Source: Gammaproteobacteria bacterium (GTDB lineage Bacteria > Pseudomonadota > Gammaproteobacteria > DSM-16500). From it: a stretch of 33,357 nt of DNA. The translations under genes were made by a program, and so were the position numbers. Where the stretch lies: assembly GCA_027459575.1 (NCBI GenBank), contig DAIDIB010000010.1, positions 1 through 33,357 of the forward strand, given 5' to 3'. The notes under the pieces are model-generated. The model saw only the letters and a list, made by a program, of their open reading frames with translations. It made no database searches and was not told the origin of the DNA. This document shows positions 15,512 to 22,617 of this stretch, piece after piece; the stretch's first letter is position 1; each line of letters opens with the position of its first letter.

Positions 15512-15645
15512 TATAATCAATGGGCTAAGATTAGTCTATATTGTATATTTTATAGGCATTTTGCGCTAAATAGCCTATACTTAAAGTATGAAGTCAGTTT
15601 AACGTTTTGCTCAGCCCATGATGACTAGTCCATGGGTTTCTTTTT
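15512..15645 (+). ncRNA. Candidate structured RNA with its own terminator
   Basis: A TATAAT box (15512-15517, weak -35) is followed by about 120 nt rich in symmetry. ATGGGCT (15520-15526) is complementary to AGCCCAT (15613-15619). TATAGGC (15551-15557) pairs with GCCTATA (15573-15579). ATACTT/AAGTAT lies at 15577-15589. CCCATG (15615-15620) pairs with CATGGG (15631-15636) followed by TTTCTTTTT, a plausible rho-independent terminator. No plus-strand gene follows, so this is not a leader. The long closing stem and the terminator stem share bases and are mutually exclusive. No known RNA family was recognised. Confidence 0.35.
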
Positions 15646-15656
15646 ATTCCCAAAAA

Positions 15657-15723
15657 GCGTCGTCCCGGCGCAGGTCGGGATCCAGTTCATGACTCTGGAT
15701 CCCGGCATTCGACGGGACGACGC
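15657..15723. repeat. REP-like inverted pair
   Basis: Two REP-like units head to head: GCGTCGTCCCG at the left is a perfect inverted match to CGGGACGACGC at the right, each with its own GGATCC-ended hairpin. Located between the hpf-like stop (15740) and the candidate RNA terminator. With 15433-15656 this fills a 307-nt gap that holds no gene. Confidence 0.75.
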
Positions 15724-15739
15724 TATTGGTTCAGGTTCT

Positions 15740-16288
15740 TTAAGCGGTTGTCTCTCTGGCGTGCTCACGCACAACGTGATGTGCTTGCAATCCACCACTG
15801 ACTGATTCAGGAACAAACTCGACCGCATCCCCCACCGTCAGCTTGTTAAACGATGGATAAGCGGCATTGGTGATACTGAAATAGTATTGATCGCCCAATA
15901 AATCTTCAATAAATCCGAATCCTTCTTCAGTAACAATTCGGGTTACATAGCCATGTTTAACATGATTGTGCGATTTCACGTGGCCATGACGTCTGCGGGA
16001 ATGGTCGTCCAGTTGCCGTCCTAACGCGTTAAATCCCTCTCTAATCGCGATATAAACATCCTCGCTGGTTTTTCGGGTTGATACCAATTCTTTGCCTGGT
16101 ACCGTCACATCAATGCGGATATTAAAAAGTTTACCTCTATGCTTATGTTTTTGTGGAATGTCGATAACGACGCGACAGCTTGTTATGCGGTTGTTGAATG
16201 TTTTCAATTTTTCTGCTTTTTTACGGATGATTGCCTGAAGGGCTTCGGAATTGGTCATATCGCGGATAGTCAACTGTAATGGTAACAT
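15740..16288 (-). CDS. Ribosome hibernation factor fused to a cold-shock domain (HPF-CSD)
   Basis: 182 aa. Residues 1-100 are HPF/RaiA-like (LTIRDMTNSEALQAIIRKKAEKLKTFNNRITSCRVVIDIP...FNIRIDVTVPGKEL...DVYIAIREGFNALGRQLDD). A basic His/Arg linker (SRRRHGHVKSHNHVKHG) leads into a cold-shock-like OB fold: GYVTRIVTEEGFGFIED, QYYFSI, then FNKLTVGDAVEFVPE. The RNP1 position reads GFGFIED, so aromatic RNA-binding residues are kept. HPF binds the 30S subunit and blocks mRNA/tRNA sites in starved cells; the CSD presumably adds RNA contact. GAGGGGG ribosome binding site directly upstream. Sometimes annotated simply as a sigma-54 modulation protein. Confidence 0.88.
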   Translation of the reverse strand: MLPLQLTIRDMTNSEALQAIIRKKAEKLKTFNNRITSCRVVIDIPQKHKHRGKLFNIRIDVTVPGKELVSTRKTSEDVYIAIREGFNALGRQLDDHSRRRHGHVKSHNHVKHGYVTRIVTEEGFGFIEDLLGDQYYFSITNAAYPSFNKLTVGDAVEFVPESVSGGLQAHHVVREHARETTA

Positions 16289-16383
16289 AACAACCCCCTC
16301 TTGTATTATTTTAGATTTTTTAACTAATTGATTTAATTGAGATTAACCTCCCTCCTTAGTAAAATGATGGGCTCTATAAATTT

Positions 16384-16411
16384 ATTATAGTCCATTTATA
16401 GGAAGTGTAGA
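16384..16411 (-). promoter_or_regulatory. Probable promoter of the HPF-CSD gene
   Basis: Minus-strand TATAAT (16384-16389) with TCTACA (16406-16411) 16 nt upstream. It lies about 95 nt before the ATG at 16288, just downstream of the hydrolase gene that ends at 16428, so the gene likely has its own promoter and a fairly long leader. Confidence 0.45.
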
Positions 16412-16427
16412 TTAAGTAAAATAACGA

Positions 16428-17453
16428 TTAAAAATAAGCATCTACCATAGCGGGTGTCACAGCTGAAAGGGTGGCGGGTTGCCATTGGGGCTTCTGGTCT
16501 TTATCAATAATCACAGCACGTATGCCTTCTTTAAAATCGTGCGCTTTCAAGAATTGACGAACGAGTTGGTATTCCATTTTCATACATTCATCGAAATCAA
16601 GTTTTTTCCCGCGCTGTAACGCGGCCAGGGTGATCTTAAGACTGGCGGGGGATTTTTTGTTTAAAGATTCAATAGCGTGATTGGCGAACGCATCATGTGC
16701 GTTTTGCAATGCTTGCAGTATTTCTTCCATGTTGTTTTTGGCGAACCAGTCATCGAGCTGTGTCAGATGTGGTTGTAATGGCGCGGTATCCGGTGTAATA
16801 GAAAATTCATTAATAATGTTGGTTACCGACACGTTTGCGTCTTTATCAAAAGCGGTGTTAACAAGCGCGTCGCGTAAATCATAAAATGATGTCTGCGGAA
16901 TTTTATACTGCGCGATGCCTAGCATGACACAATCATCGCTTTTAATGCGCGCGCCGGTGAGGCCAAGGTAATAACCTGTGTGCTTGGGTAAGCGTGGCAG
17001 GAAATAGGTGCCGCCTACATCTGGGAAAAAACCGATACCGGTTTCTGGCATGGCGAATAATACGCGATCGGATACGACGCGATGTGAACCATGAATGGAA
17101 ATGCCTACGCCGCCGCCCATGACAATGCCGTCCAAAAATGCGATGTAGGGTTTAGGGAAATGGAAAATCGTTTGATTGAGTTGGTACTCATCGCGGAAGA
17201 AAGTTTCCATCGATTTGTGAATGTGTCGCAGATCACCGCCGGCGCAGAATGCACGATCGCCGTTAGCCTGTATGATCACTGCTTTGATTTGCTTGTTGTC
17301 TTGCCACTTTGTTAGCTGCGCTTGTATGGCATTGACCATGGTGTGGTTGAGAGCGTTAAGCACGTTTGGGCGGTTGAGGGTGATGAGGCCGATGTCGCCA
17401 CCGTTGCCAGGCAACTCGTTAAATAGTATTTCTGCTTCAGTCATGCGAATCAT
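16428..17453 (-). CDS. 3-hydroxyisobutyryl-CoA hydrolase (crotonase superfamily, ECH_2)
   Basis: 341 aa, the length of the hydrolase branch and not of a simple enoyl-CoA hydratase. Typical motifs: ITLNRPNVLNALNHTMV, FCAGGDL, YIAFLDGIVMGGGVGIS (oxyanion-hole glycines) and FAMPETGIGFFPDVGG, which carries the catalytic Glu/Asp pair of HIBCH. A C-terminal helical ECH_2 part follows (SPASLKITLAALQRG...MEYQLVRQFL...DFKEGIRAVIIDKD). It releases 3-hydroxyisobutyrate from its CoA ester in valine catabolism. The start is ambiguous between ATG 17453 and ATG 17444. A second crotonase lies just upstream, separated by 269 nt of repeats. Confidence 0.87.
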   Translation of the reverse strand: MIRMTEAEILFNELPGNGGDIGLITLNRPNVLNALNHTMVNAIQAQLTKWQDNKQIKAVIIQANGDRAFCAGGDLRHIHKSMETFFRDEYQLNQTIFHFPKPYIAFLDGIVMGGGVGISIHGSHRVVSDRVLFAMPETGIGFFPDVGGTYFLPRLPKHTGYYLGLTGARIKSDDCVMLGIAQYKIPQTSFYDLRDALVNTAFDKDANVSVTNIINEFSITPDTAPLQPHLTQLDDWFAKNNMEEILQALQNAHDAFANHAIESLNKKSPASLKITLAALQRGKKLDFDECMKMEYQLVRQFLKAHDFKEGIRAVIIDKDQKPQWQPATLSAVTPAMVDAYF

Positions 17454-17475
17454 TCATCCTAATGGTTAACGATAA

Positions 17476-17505
17476 GTAGCCCGGACATGTTTTTTATGTC
17501 CGGGA
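17476..17505. repeat. AGCCCGGACAT hairpin
   Basis: CCGGACAT (17481-17488) and ATGTCCGG (17496-17503) around a T-rich loop, preceded by GTAG. It belongs to the GTAGCCCGG hairpin family (others near 17,681, 29,672, 31,808 and 33,274). It starts about 20 nt upstream of the hydrolase gene. Confidence 0.65.
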
Positions 17506-17529
17506 CTAAATCAACTCCATCGGTGATAC

Positions 17530-17609
17530 GGTAACCACGTCCCGGTAGATCTGTTTTTTTTCTCGCTGCGCTGCGAAAAAGAAACAGAGTCTCCCGGTCC
17601 GCCGTTCAA
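17530..17609. repeat. 80-bp palindromic element, copy 2
   Basis: Nearly base-for-base the same as 14,582-14,660. The few differences include the GTCCCGG versus GGACCGG at the left arm, one extra T in the T-run, and GTCT for ATCT in the right arm. The region 17454-17722 between the two crotonase genes is made almost wholly of repeats: this element, two GTAGCCCGG-type hairpins and one REP-like unit. No gene was found in it. Confidence 0.75.
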
Positions 17610-17650
17610 TACCTGCCGCTAGCGCGCTCGACGTTGTCCTTGCGAAATAA

Positions 17651-17675
17651 CGTCGTCCCGACGAAAACCGGGATC
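17651..17675. repeat. REP-like hairpin, single copy
   Basis: CGTCGTCCCGACGAAAACCGGGATC, here imperfect in the stem, a member of the dispersed REP-like family. Confidence 0.6.
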
Positions 17676-17680
17676 AAGGC

Positions 17681-17715
17681 GTAGCCCGGATGAAACGCTT
17701 TTTGTTTCATCCGGG
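17681..17715. repeat. AGCCCGGATGAAAC hairpin
   Basis: CCCGGATGAAAC...GTTTCATCCGGG, a perfect stem around a GCTTTTT loop, ending 8 nt after the enoyl-CoA hydratase stop (minus strand, 17723). It resembles a terminator stem but lacks a downstream T-tract. The same sequence, with one base change, recurs at 31,808. Confidence 0.7.
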
Positions 17716-17722
17716 AAAGTGG

Positions 17723-18502
17723 TTAATTTCCTTTAAACGTTGCTGCTCGTTTTTCCAAAAATGCTTTTACGCCTTCTTGCTTATCCGCTGTCGTGCAGCA
17801 TAAACCAAAATGCGTTGCTTCTAATTCCAGTGCTTGTTCCAGCGGCAAGTTGTAGCCCTGGTTGATCACATCAATAATACTTTGCATGGCGACGGGGCCA
17901 AGCTGGACTAATTCTTTTAGTAATGTGCGGGCGCGCTCTAATAGTGCTTCTGGTGCGACAAGTTCATTTGCGAGCCCCCAACGAAATGCTTCTTCCGCGC
18001 TGAAGCGTCTGCCAGTCAAACAGATTTCCAGGGCACGGCCTTTGCCAATCAGGCGTGAGATGCGTTGTGTGCCACCGAAACCGGGAATAACACCTAGCTT
18101 GATTTCTGGCTGGCCGAATACCGCGTTATTTGCCGCGATTCGCATGGTGGCTGCCATAGCGAGTTCACAGCCGCCGCCGAAAGCATAGCCATGCACAGCA
18201 GCGATGGATGGCTTGCCGAGGTTTTCCAGTGTATTAAAAACTGATTGTCCAAAGCGAGCAAACGCCAGGCCATTGATACCATTTAATTCCGCCAGTTGAT
18301 TAATATCAGCGCCCGCGCAAAATGCCTTACCTTCGCCGGTTAATAATATGGCTTTTACCGCGCGATCGTGTTTTGCTTGCTGGAAAATATCGGACAAACG
18401 CTGCAGCACCGCTTGATTAAGCGCGTTTAATTGTTCGGGTCGATTGAGTGTAATTTGTAAAATGCCAGATTCAACTGCTGAAATCTTGACGACATCATTC
18501 AT
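17723..18502 (-). CDS. Enoyl-CoA hydratase (crotonase family)
   Basis: 259 aa, standard length. It shows ITLNRPEQLNALN, FCAGADI (first oxyanion-hole loop), HGYAFGGGCELAMA with the first catalytic Glu, and PEIKLGVIPGFGGTQRL-type sequence with the second catalytic Glu, then a C-terminal CTTADKQEGVKAFLEKR. Both Glu residues are kept, so hydratase activity on short-chain 2-enoyl-CoA is likely. Substrate cannot be told from sequence. It is upstream of the 3-hydroxyisobutyryl-CoA hydrolase in the same orientation; hydration of methacrylyl-CoA would be the preceding step of valine breakdown, so a shared pathway is reasonable. Confidence 0.9.
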   Translation of the reverse strand: MNDVVKISAVESGILQITLNRPEQLNALNQAVLQRLSDIFQQAKHDRAVKAILLTGEGKAFCAGADINQLAELNGINGLAFARFGQSVFNTLENLGKPSIAAVHGYAFGGGCELAMAATMRIAANNAVFGQPEIKLGVIPGFGGTQRISRLIGKGRALEICLTGRRFSAEEAFRWGLANELVAPEALLERARTLLKELVQLGPVAMQSIIDVINQGYNLPLEQALELEATHFGLCCTTADKQEGVKAFLEKRAATFKGN

Positions 18503-18538
18503 GACTCATCCTTAATTTTTGTTATTCCATGTTATATG

Positions 18539-20146
18539 TTATTTGCTGTAACCACCTTCCAATGCTATTGCTTCAGAATTAAGAAATTCAGTGACACTCT
18601 TTGAACTGAGTTGTCGTCTGCTTTGTATCGCGAGATATAAAATTCCCGCGCTAAAAATTGCAATGATCAGGAAATCCCAGCCGAAAGGTATTTGGTTCAT
18701 CCCGCCAAATGAGCCTAACCAGGAAAGCCCGACAATGCCAGTCAAATAAGGCAAAATCCAGATCGCAGAACGTAATTCTGCTTTTTCCAGTTTGACAGTA
18801 CCACGCAAGCAGGCGATTACGAACAACAGCACCCCTGCAAGTAAAACATACGCTAGCTTGGAAATAGTTTCCCACCCTGTCCAGTAACTGAATAGATTGC
18901 AGGAGTAAAACGCCAGAAAGCAAAGTATATTCGCCGCTGGCAAACGGAATGGCCGTGGATTATCTGGCAAGGTGATACGTAAACAGATTAATGCAATGGG
19001 TCCCATTGCATAGGTGATAACCATCGCGGAGACTAAAAAGTTCACCATGGCTTGCCAACCCGGCAGCGGCAAAAATGACAACATGCCTAACACAAAATTC
19101 ACCATGATCGCCCATACAGGAAAGCGTTGATGATTTAAGTGAGAAAGTATTTTAGGAACGTAACCCACGCGGCTCATCGCGTAAAGAATGCGTGCGGTGC
19201 CTGTTACATAAACCAAACCCGCTCCGAGTGGTGATACAACTGAATTTATATATATTAACTTAAGCAACAACACCAATCCCAGCGCAGAGGCCAAACCTAC
19301 AAATGGCCCGATATCGCCGGAAAAACTTAAGTTTTGCCAGCCACCGGCGAGAGCTGAATTATCCAGTGCGCCAATGAAGCATACTTGCAAACCTAAATAT
19401 AACAACAAACATCCCAATACCGCTCCCGCCGTACTAAGCGGGATGGCAATAGATAATTTCTTTGCTTCGCCAGCCATCTCAACGCCGCTTTTAAAGCCGT
19501 TAAATGCCAGCACGATGCCGCCTGTCGCCACCGCGCCAAAAATAGCTTTCCACCCTTCCGCGGTGGTGGTGGATGCCATCATGCCTGAAAAGTTTGCCGG
19601 ATTAAAACGCGTGGAAAAGATGACAAATATAGTGAGTAATATGACAGAGAACTTGAAAACGAATAAAATGAAATTAGACCTGAGTAACCCACGGTAACTG
19701 TAAATATTCACAAAACATAAACCAAGCATCAAGATAGTCGCCCACACATAACCCCATCCTGTCAGCGTGGGTACGCCATTTGAAAGATGCATCAGTGATG
19801 GAAAAAATAATGCCGCATATTGCAATACAGCTTGTACTTCTATAGGCGCAAGCATCAGCGTGGTAATCCATGCCACCCAGCTCATTATAAAACTGGCGAA
19901 CGTGCCATGACTAATTTGTGGAATGTGGGTGGAACCGCCCGCCACAGGCAGCAAAGAAGACAATTCCGCGAAGGTAAGCGCGATAAGGATGGCGGAAATA
20001 CCACCAATCGTCCATGAGAATATAGCTGCAGGACCCGCTACTTTTGCCGCGTAAAGTGGTGCGAATAACCAGCCGGAACCAATGATGGCATTCATGCTAA
20101 GCATGAACAACATAACAGGAGAAATGCGACGCATTTGAGCATTCAT
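18539..20146 (-). CDS. APC-superfamily amino acid/polyamine permease
   Basis: 535 aa, 12 to 14 predicted membrane helices. TM1 has the broken-helix motif of APC carriers (SMNAIIGSGWLFAPLYAAKVAG), and TM3-5 follow with HGTFASFIMSWVAWITT. The helix-6 region reads IVLAFNGFKSGVEMAGEAKK, with the unwound GFKSGVE substrate region. It has an extended C-terminal part with SRRQLSSKSVTEF after the last helix. GAGGG ribosome binding site 9 nt before the ATG. The substrate is unknown. It is in the same direction as the crotonase genes (36-nt gap) and the ProQ-like gene (20-nt gap), so it may be cotranscribed. Confidence 0.85.
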   Translation of the reverse strand: MNAQMRRISPVMLFMLSMNAIIGSGWLFAPLYAAKVAGPAAIFSWTIGGISAILIALTFAELSSLLPVAGGSTHIPQISHGTFASFIMSWVAWITTLMLAPIEVQAVLQYAALFFPSLMHLSNGVPTLTGWGYVWATILMLGLCFVNIYSYRGLLRSNFILFVFKFSVILLTIFVIFSTRFNPANFSGMMASTTTAEGWKAIFGAVATGGIVLAFNGFKSGVEMAGEAKKLSIAIPLSTAGAVLGCLLLYLGLQVCFIGALDNSALAGGWQNLSFSGDIGPFVGLASALGLVLLLKLIYINSVVSPLGAGLVYVTGTARILYAMSRVGYVPKILSHLNHQRFPVWAIMVNFVLGMLSFLPLPGWQAMVNFLVSAMVITYAMGPIALICLRITLPDNPRPFRLPAANILCFLAFYSCNLFSYWTGWETISKLAYVLLAGVLLFVIACLRGTVKLEKAELRSAIWILPYLTGIVGLSWLGSFGGMNQIPFGWDFLIIAIFSAGILYLAIQSRRQLSSKSVTEFLNSEAIALEGGYSK

Positions 20147-20166
20147 TATAATTAGCCCTCGTTTTT

Positions 20167-20676
20167 TTATTCGGGTGACACTGCCTGTTGTTTTGCTTTA
20201 TGTTTCAGCTGAGTTCGTTCAATCGAATACTTCGCTTCTTCCGCCGTCACTACACCTTCTGGTTTACCATCTAGATCAAAACGAACCGCGCCTTCAACAA
20301 CGCATTTATGATATGACATGGTATTCACATAGTAAGAAAGGCTCTTGACCATACAAGCCTTGTCTTCGGTGACGATTGCTTCCATCGTGCTTAAACGCTT
20401 TACCAGGTCTTGCTTGATACCTTTTTTCAACGGAGCAATGCCATCCGTCGATTTAAAGCATGAAGGAAAATAAGCTCGCAGTAATTCTACGCCGTATTGC
20501 GCGTACTCCAGCCATTTTGGTTTTTCCGCACGATTAGGCCGTGGGCTGGGCGATCTTTGTTGTGCAGGTTTTGTCGTCTGTTGGCGAGCCTGCCTGGGAG
20601 GGTGACTTTTCTTTTCACTCTCAGGAAATTTATCCGCGACCGCCTGCAACTGCTCTTTTAAACTTGCATTACTCAT
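20167..20676 (-). CDS. ProQ/FinO-domain RNA chaperone
   Basis: 169 aa. An N-terminal basic, Pro/Gln/Arg-rich disordered arm (about 18-50) precedes a FinO domain (about 52-140). The domain carries AYFPSCF, then IAPLKKGIKQDLVKRL, then LSYYVNTMSYHKCVVEGAVRFDLDGKPEGVVTAEEA, all typical of ProQ/FinO proteins. A short basic tail follows. Family members bind structured sRNAs and mRNA 3' ends; in Legionella a related protein (RocC) represses competence with an sRNA. That role is only a suggestion here. Confidence 0.85.
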   Translation of the reverse strand: MSNASLKEQLQAVADKFPESEKKSHPPRQARQQTTKPAQQRSPSPRPNRAEKPKWLEYAQYGVELLRAYFPSCFKSTDGIAPLKKGIKQDLVKRLSTMEAIVTEDKACMVKSLSYYVNTMSYHKCVVEGAVRFDLDGKPEGVVTAEEAKYSIERTQLKHKAKQQAVSPE

Positions 20677-20709
20677 TTAGCATTACCAAAAGAATTAGTA
20701 CGACTGGTT

Positions 20710-20738
20710 ACTCTAAATACTTATTGATCTAAAATCAA
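20710..20738 (-). promoter_or_regulatory. Possible promoter of the ProQ/FinO gene
   Basis: Minus-strand TTGATT (20733-20738) and TAGAGT (20710-20715) spaced by 17 nt, about 33 nt upstream of the ATG. It overlaps the region of the divergent promoter for the lysine-rich protein. Confidence 0.35.
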
Positions 20739-20740
20739 CC

Positions 20741-20769
20741 TTGATAGCAAGTAAGAACAGTGATAAATT
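20741..20769 (+). promoter_or_regulatory. Possible promoter of the lysine-rich protein gene
   Basis: TTGATA (20741-20746) and TAAATT (20764-20769) spaced by 17 nt, about 50 nt upstream of the ATG at 20822. Confidence 0.35.
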
Positions 20770-20821
20770 TTAACCTCCTGAATAACACTGTCTAATCAAA
20801 ATACTAGAAGGAAAATTTAAC

Positions 20822-21412
20822 ATGCCTAAAAAGAGAATCGCGAAGCGCGAAACCAAACAAATCAATAGCGCCGCGACCATTGCCCAGCTGGATAAAGATT
20901 TCTCAACCCTGCCAGCCAAGCTCGCTTCAGAGATCAATAAAGAATTAAGCGCGCTCAAAAAGAAGCAAGGTGAGCTAAAAAAAGCCGTTGCTCAAACGTC
21001 GTCTGAACTAAAAACCACGGAATCACGCATCAAAGCCGCCTCAAAAACCAAAACCGCTACCGGCAAAAAGCAACTGGCAAAAGCAAAGAAAGCGCTGCAG
21101 GAAGCAAGCAAAATTCATCGTGCCCTGGTAAATGAATTAAGCAGCATTACTAAAAATATTGCTAATCATGACAGTAAGCTGGCAAAGATCGCTAGTTTAC
21201 GCAAAGTGATAGCACAGTTTGATAAAGACTGGGCAAAGAAAGCTAAAAACAGCGCAAAGAGTGTGAAAAAAGTCAAAACTAAACGCAGCAGCAAAAAAGC
21301 ACCTCGCTTGGCTGTGGTTAAAGATACCACACCAGAGCAATCAAATATTGAAACTTTCAATACTTCGGTAGAGAATGACATGCCTGATAAGACAGCTGAC
21401 TCAGCTTCTTAA
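20822..21412 (+). CDS. Lysine-rich coiled-coil protein of unknown function
   Basis: 196 aa, very rich in Lys, Ala and Ser. Residues about 20-140 are almost entirely helical with heptad-like spacing (INKELSALKKKQGELKKAV, ELKTTESRIKAASK, then QLAKAKKALQEASKIHRALVNELSSITKNIA). A strongly basic patch follows (SAKSVKKVKTKRSSKKAP), then an acidic Asp/Glu/Ser tail. There is no signal peptide or membrane segment. AAGGA ribosome binding site. The basic region recalls histone H1-like nucleoid proteins, and the neighbour is fis, but no family was recognised and DNA binding is a guess. Confidence 0.75.
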   Translation: MPKKRIAKRETKQINSAATIAQLDKDFSTLPAKLASEINKELSALKKKQGELKKAVAQTSSELKTTESRIKAASKTKTATGKKQLAKAKKALQEASKIHRALVNELSSITKNIANHDSKLAKIASLRKVIAQFDKDWAKKAKNSAKSVKKVKTKRSSKKAPRLAVVKDTTPEQSNIETFNTSVENDMPDKTADSAS

Positions 21413-21419
21413 AACAAAC

Positions 21420-21469
21420 ATTGAAGTGGATTAGGGCAAACAATGACTAATCCACTCTACCACTTCAAT
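21420..21469 (+). promoter_or_regulatory. Two mutually exclusive stem-loops upstream of fis
   Basis: Positions 21425-21434 and 21447-21456 form a perfect 10-bp stem. Positions 21420-21429 and 21460-21469 form another perfect 10-bp stem. The two share AGTGG and cannot coexist. Neither is followed by a T-tract. It lies 8 nt after the lysine-rich gene and 47 nt before fis, so it could be a processing, stability or attenuation element. Confidence 0.4.
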
Positions 21470-21516
21470 ATAACAAGGAAAGATATAAAATATTAAGGAC
21501 AGCAGGGAGTTAACAT

Positions 21517-21783
21517 ATGAATAAAAAAGCAGAAATGACAGCAGATTTAGAAACCATTACCTTGAAGCAGGTCGTAAAAGATACCCTTCGTAATTATTTT
21601 TCAAATATAGGCGGTGAACAGCCTGTCGATTTTTATTCGATCTTGCTGGAAGAAATCGAACGACCATTACTGGAAGTTTTGATTAATCATACGCACTATA
21701 ATCAAGTTAAAATGGCACAAATTCTCGGCATTTCACGTGGTACGCTGAGAAAGAAGTTGAAGCAGTATGGGATGCTGGATTAG
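21517..21783 (+). CDS. fis: Fis-family nucleoid/DNA-binding protein
   Basis: 88 aa, normal length for Fis-type regulators in this group. The N-terminal part contains LKQVVKDTLRNYFSNIGGEQPVDFYSILLEEIERPLLEVLINHT, and the C-terminal helix-turn-helix is NQVKMAQILGISRGTLRKKL. AGGGAG ribosome binding site 8 nt upstream. Fis bends DNA and controls growth-phase promoters. In enterobacteria it follows dusB; here it follows an unknown lysine-rich gene instead. Legionella-type genomes carry several fis paralogues, so which copy this is cannot be said. Confidence 0.9.
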   Translation: MNKKAEMTADLETITLKQVVKDTLRNYFSNIGGEQPVDFYSILLEEIERPLLEVLINHTHYNQVKMAQILGISRGTLRKKLKQYGMLD

Positions 21784-21785
21784 GT

Positions 21786-21844
21786 GTCATCCCCGCGAAA
21801 GCGGGGATCTATTTGGAATGGGTCCCGGCCTTCGCCGGGATGAC
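21786..21844. repeat. REP-like inverted pair between fis and queC
   Basis: Left unit GTCATCCCCGCGAAAGCGGGGATC and right unit GGTCCCGGCCTTCGCCGGGATGAC, head to head with a 13-nt spacer. It fills the gap between the converging fis and queC genes, and either hairpin could stop transcription from both sides. Confidence 0.75.
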
Positions 21845-21846
21845 AG

Positions 21847-22518
21847 TCAATAATACCTGGTGGGATCTGCGATATTTGCCTCCGCAAATCCCTTCTTGCG
21901 AAGCACACAACTATCACAAGTACCACACGCACGCGCATCGCTATCTGGTCTATAACATGATAGCGTTTGACTATAATCAACGCCTAATCGGGCTCCTTCA
22001 CGAACAATCTCCGCTTTGCTTAACATGAGCAGCGGCGCATGGATTGTGAATTTGCTCTCTTCCACGCCCACTTTCGTGCCAAGCGCCGCCATTTGTTCAA
22101 AAGAACGTAAAAAATCCGGACGACAATCAGGGTAACCTGAATAGTCAATAAAATTCGCGCCTATAAAAATATTATGCGCGCCGATGACTTCACCCCAGCT
22201 TAAAGCAAATGACAAGAAAATAATATTACGCGCCGGCACATACGTAGCAGGAATGTTACCATCACCCGCATAGTCTTGTACGGCAATAGCAGTATCCGTC
22301 AAGGCAGACCCACCAATAGCATTTAGCGGCAAGTCTAAAATTTTATGCTCAACCACACCCGCCGCACGCGCAATTTTTTTGCCTTGTTCAAGCTCAATTT
22401 CGTGCTTCTGGCCATAACGAAAACTCAGTGCATAAGGAATAAAGCCTTGCTCTTTTGCAATGGCGACGCAAGTTGTTGAATCTAAACCACCTGAGAATAA
22501 AATAATGGCTTTTTTCAT
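21847..22518 (-). CDS. queC: 7-cyano-7-deazaguanine synthase QueC
   Basis: 223 aa. PP-loop ATPase motif SGGLDSTT (about 9-16), SFRYGQKH, the VPARNIIFLS segment and GANFIDYSGYPDCRPDF are all QueC signatures. The zinc site is formed by Cys in LSCYRP and in CGTCDSC near the C-terminus. It converts 7-carboxy-7-deazaguanine to preQ0, a queuosine precursor. GGGGAG ribosome binding site 5 nt before the ATG. No other queuosine genes lie in the window. Confidence 0.96.
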   Translation of the reverse strand: MKKAIILFSGGLDSTTCVAIAKEQGFIPYALSFRYGQKHEIELEQGKKIARAAGVVEHKILDLPLNAIGGSALTDTAIAVQDYAGDGNIPATYVPARNIIFLSFALSWGEVIGAHNIFIGANFIDYSGYPDCRPDFLRSFEQMAALGTKVGVEESKFTIHAPLLMLSKAEIVREGARLGVDYSQTLSCYRPDSDARACGTCDSCVLRKKGFAEANIADPTRYY

Positions 22519-22557
22519 AGTACTCCCCTTTTATTGGGCGGTAGTATAACATGCGAA

Positions 22558-22598
22558 GGGGTCAGGTCTATTGTTACTGGCTCCATTCAATTGACCCC
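22558..22598. repeat. GGGGTCA/TGACCCC inverted repeat
   Basis: A 7-bp inverted repeat (22558-22564 and 22592-22598) between the divergent queC and synthetase genes, with GGGGTCAGGTC at its left end. It resembles ends often seen around REP-associated transposase remnants; that link is from memory. It could equally be an operator. Confidence 0.35.
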
Positions 22599-22617
22599 AT
22601 TCAAAAGGACTTATTAC

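Noticed and set aside
22534-22617. N-terminal extension of the acyl-CoA synthetase
   Set aside because: The extension runs through an inverted repeat and reads unlike protein, while ATG 22,618 has a well-spaced AAGGA site and starts the family-like sequence.
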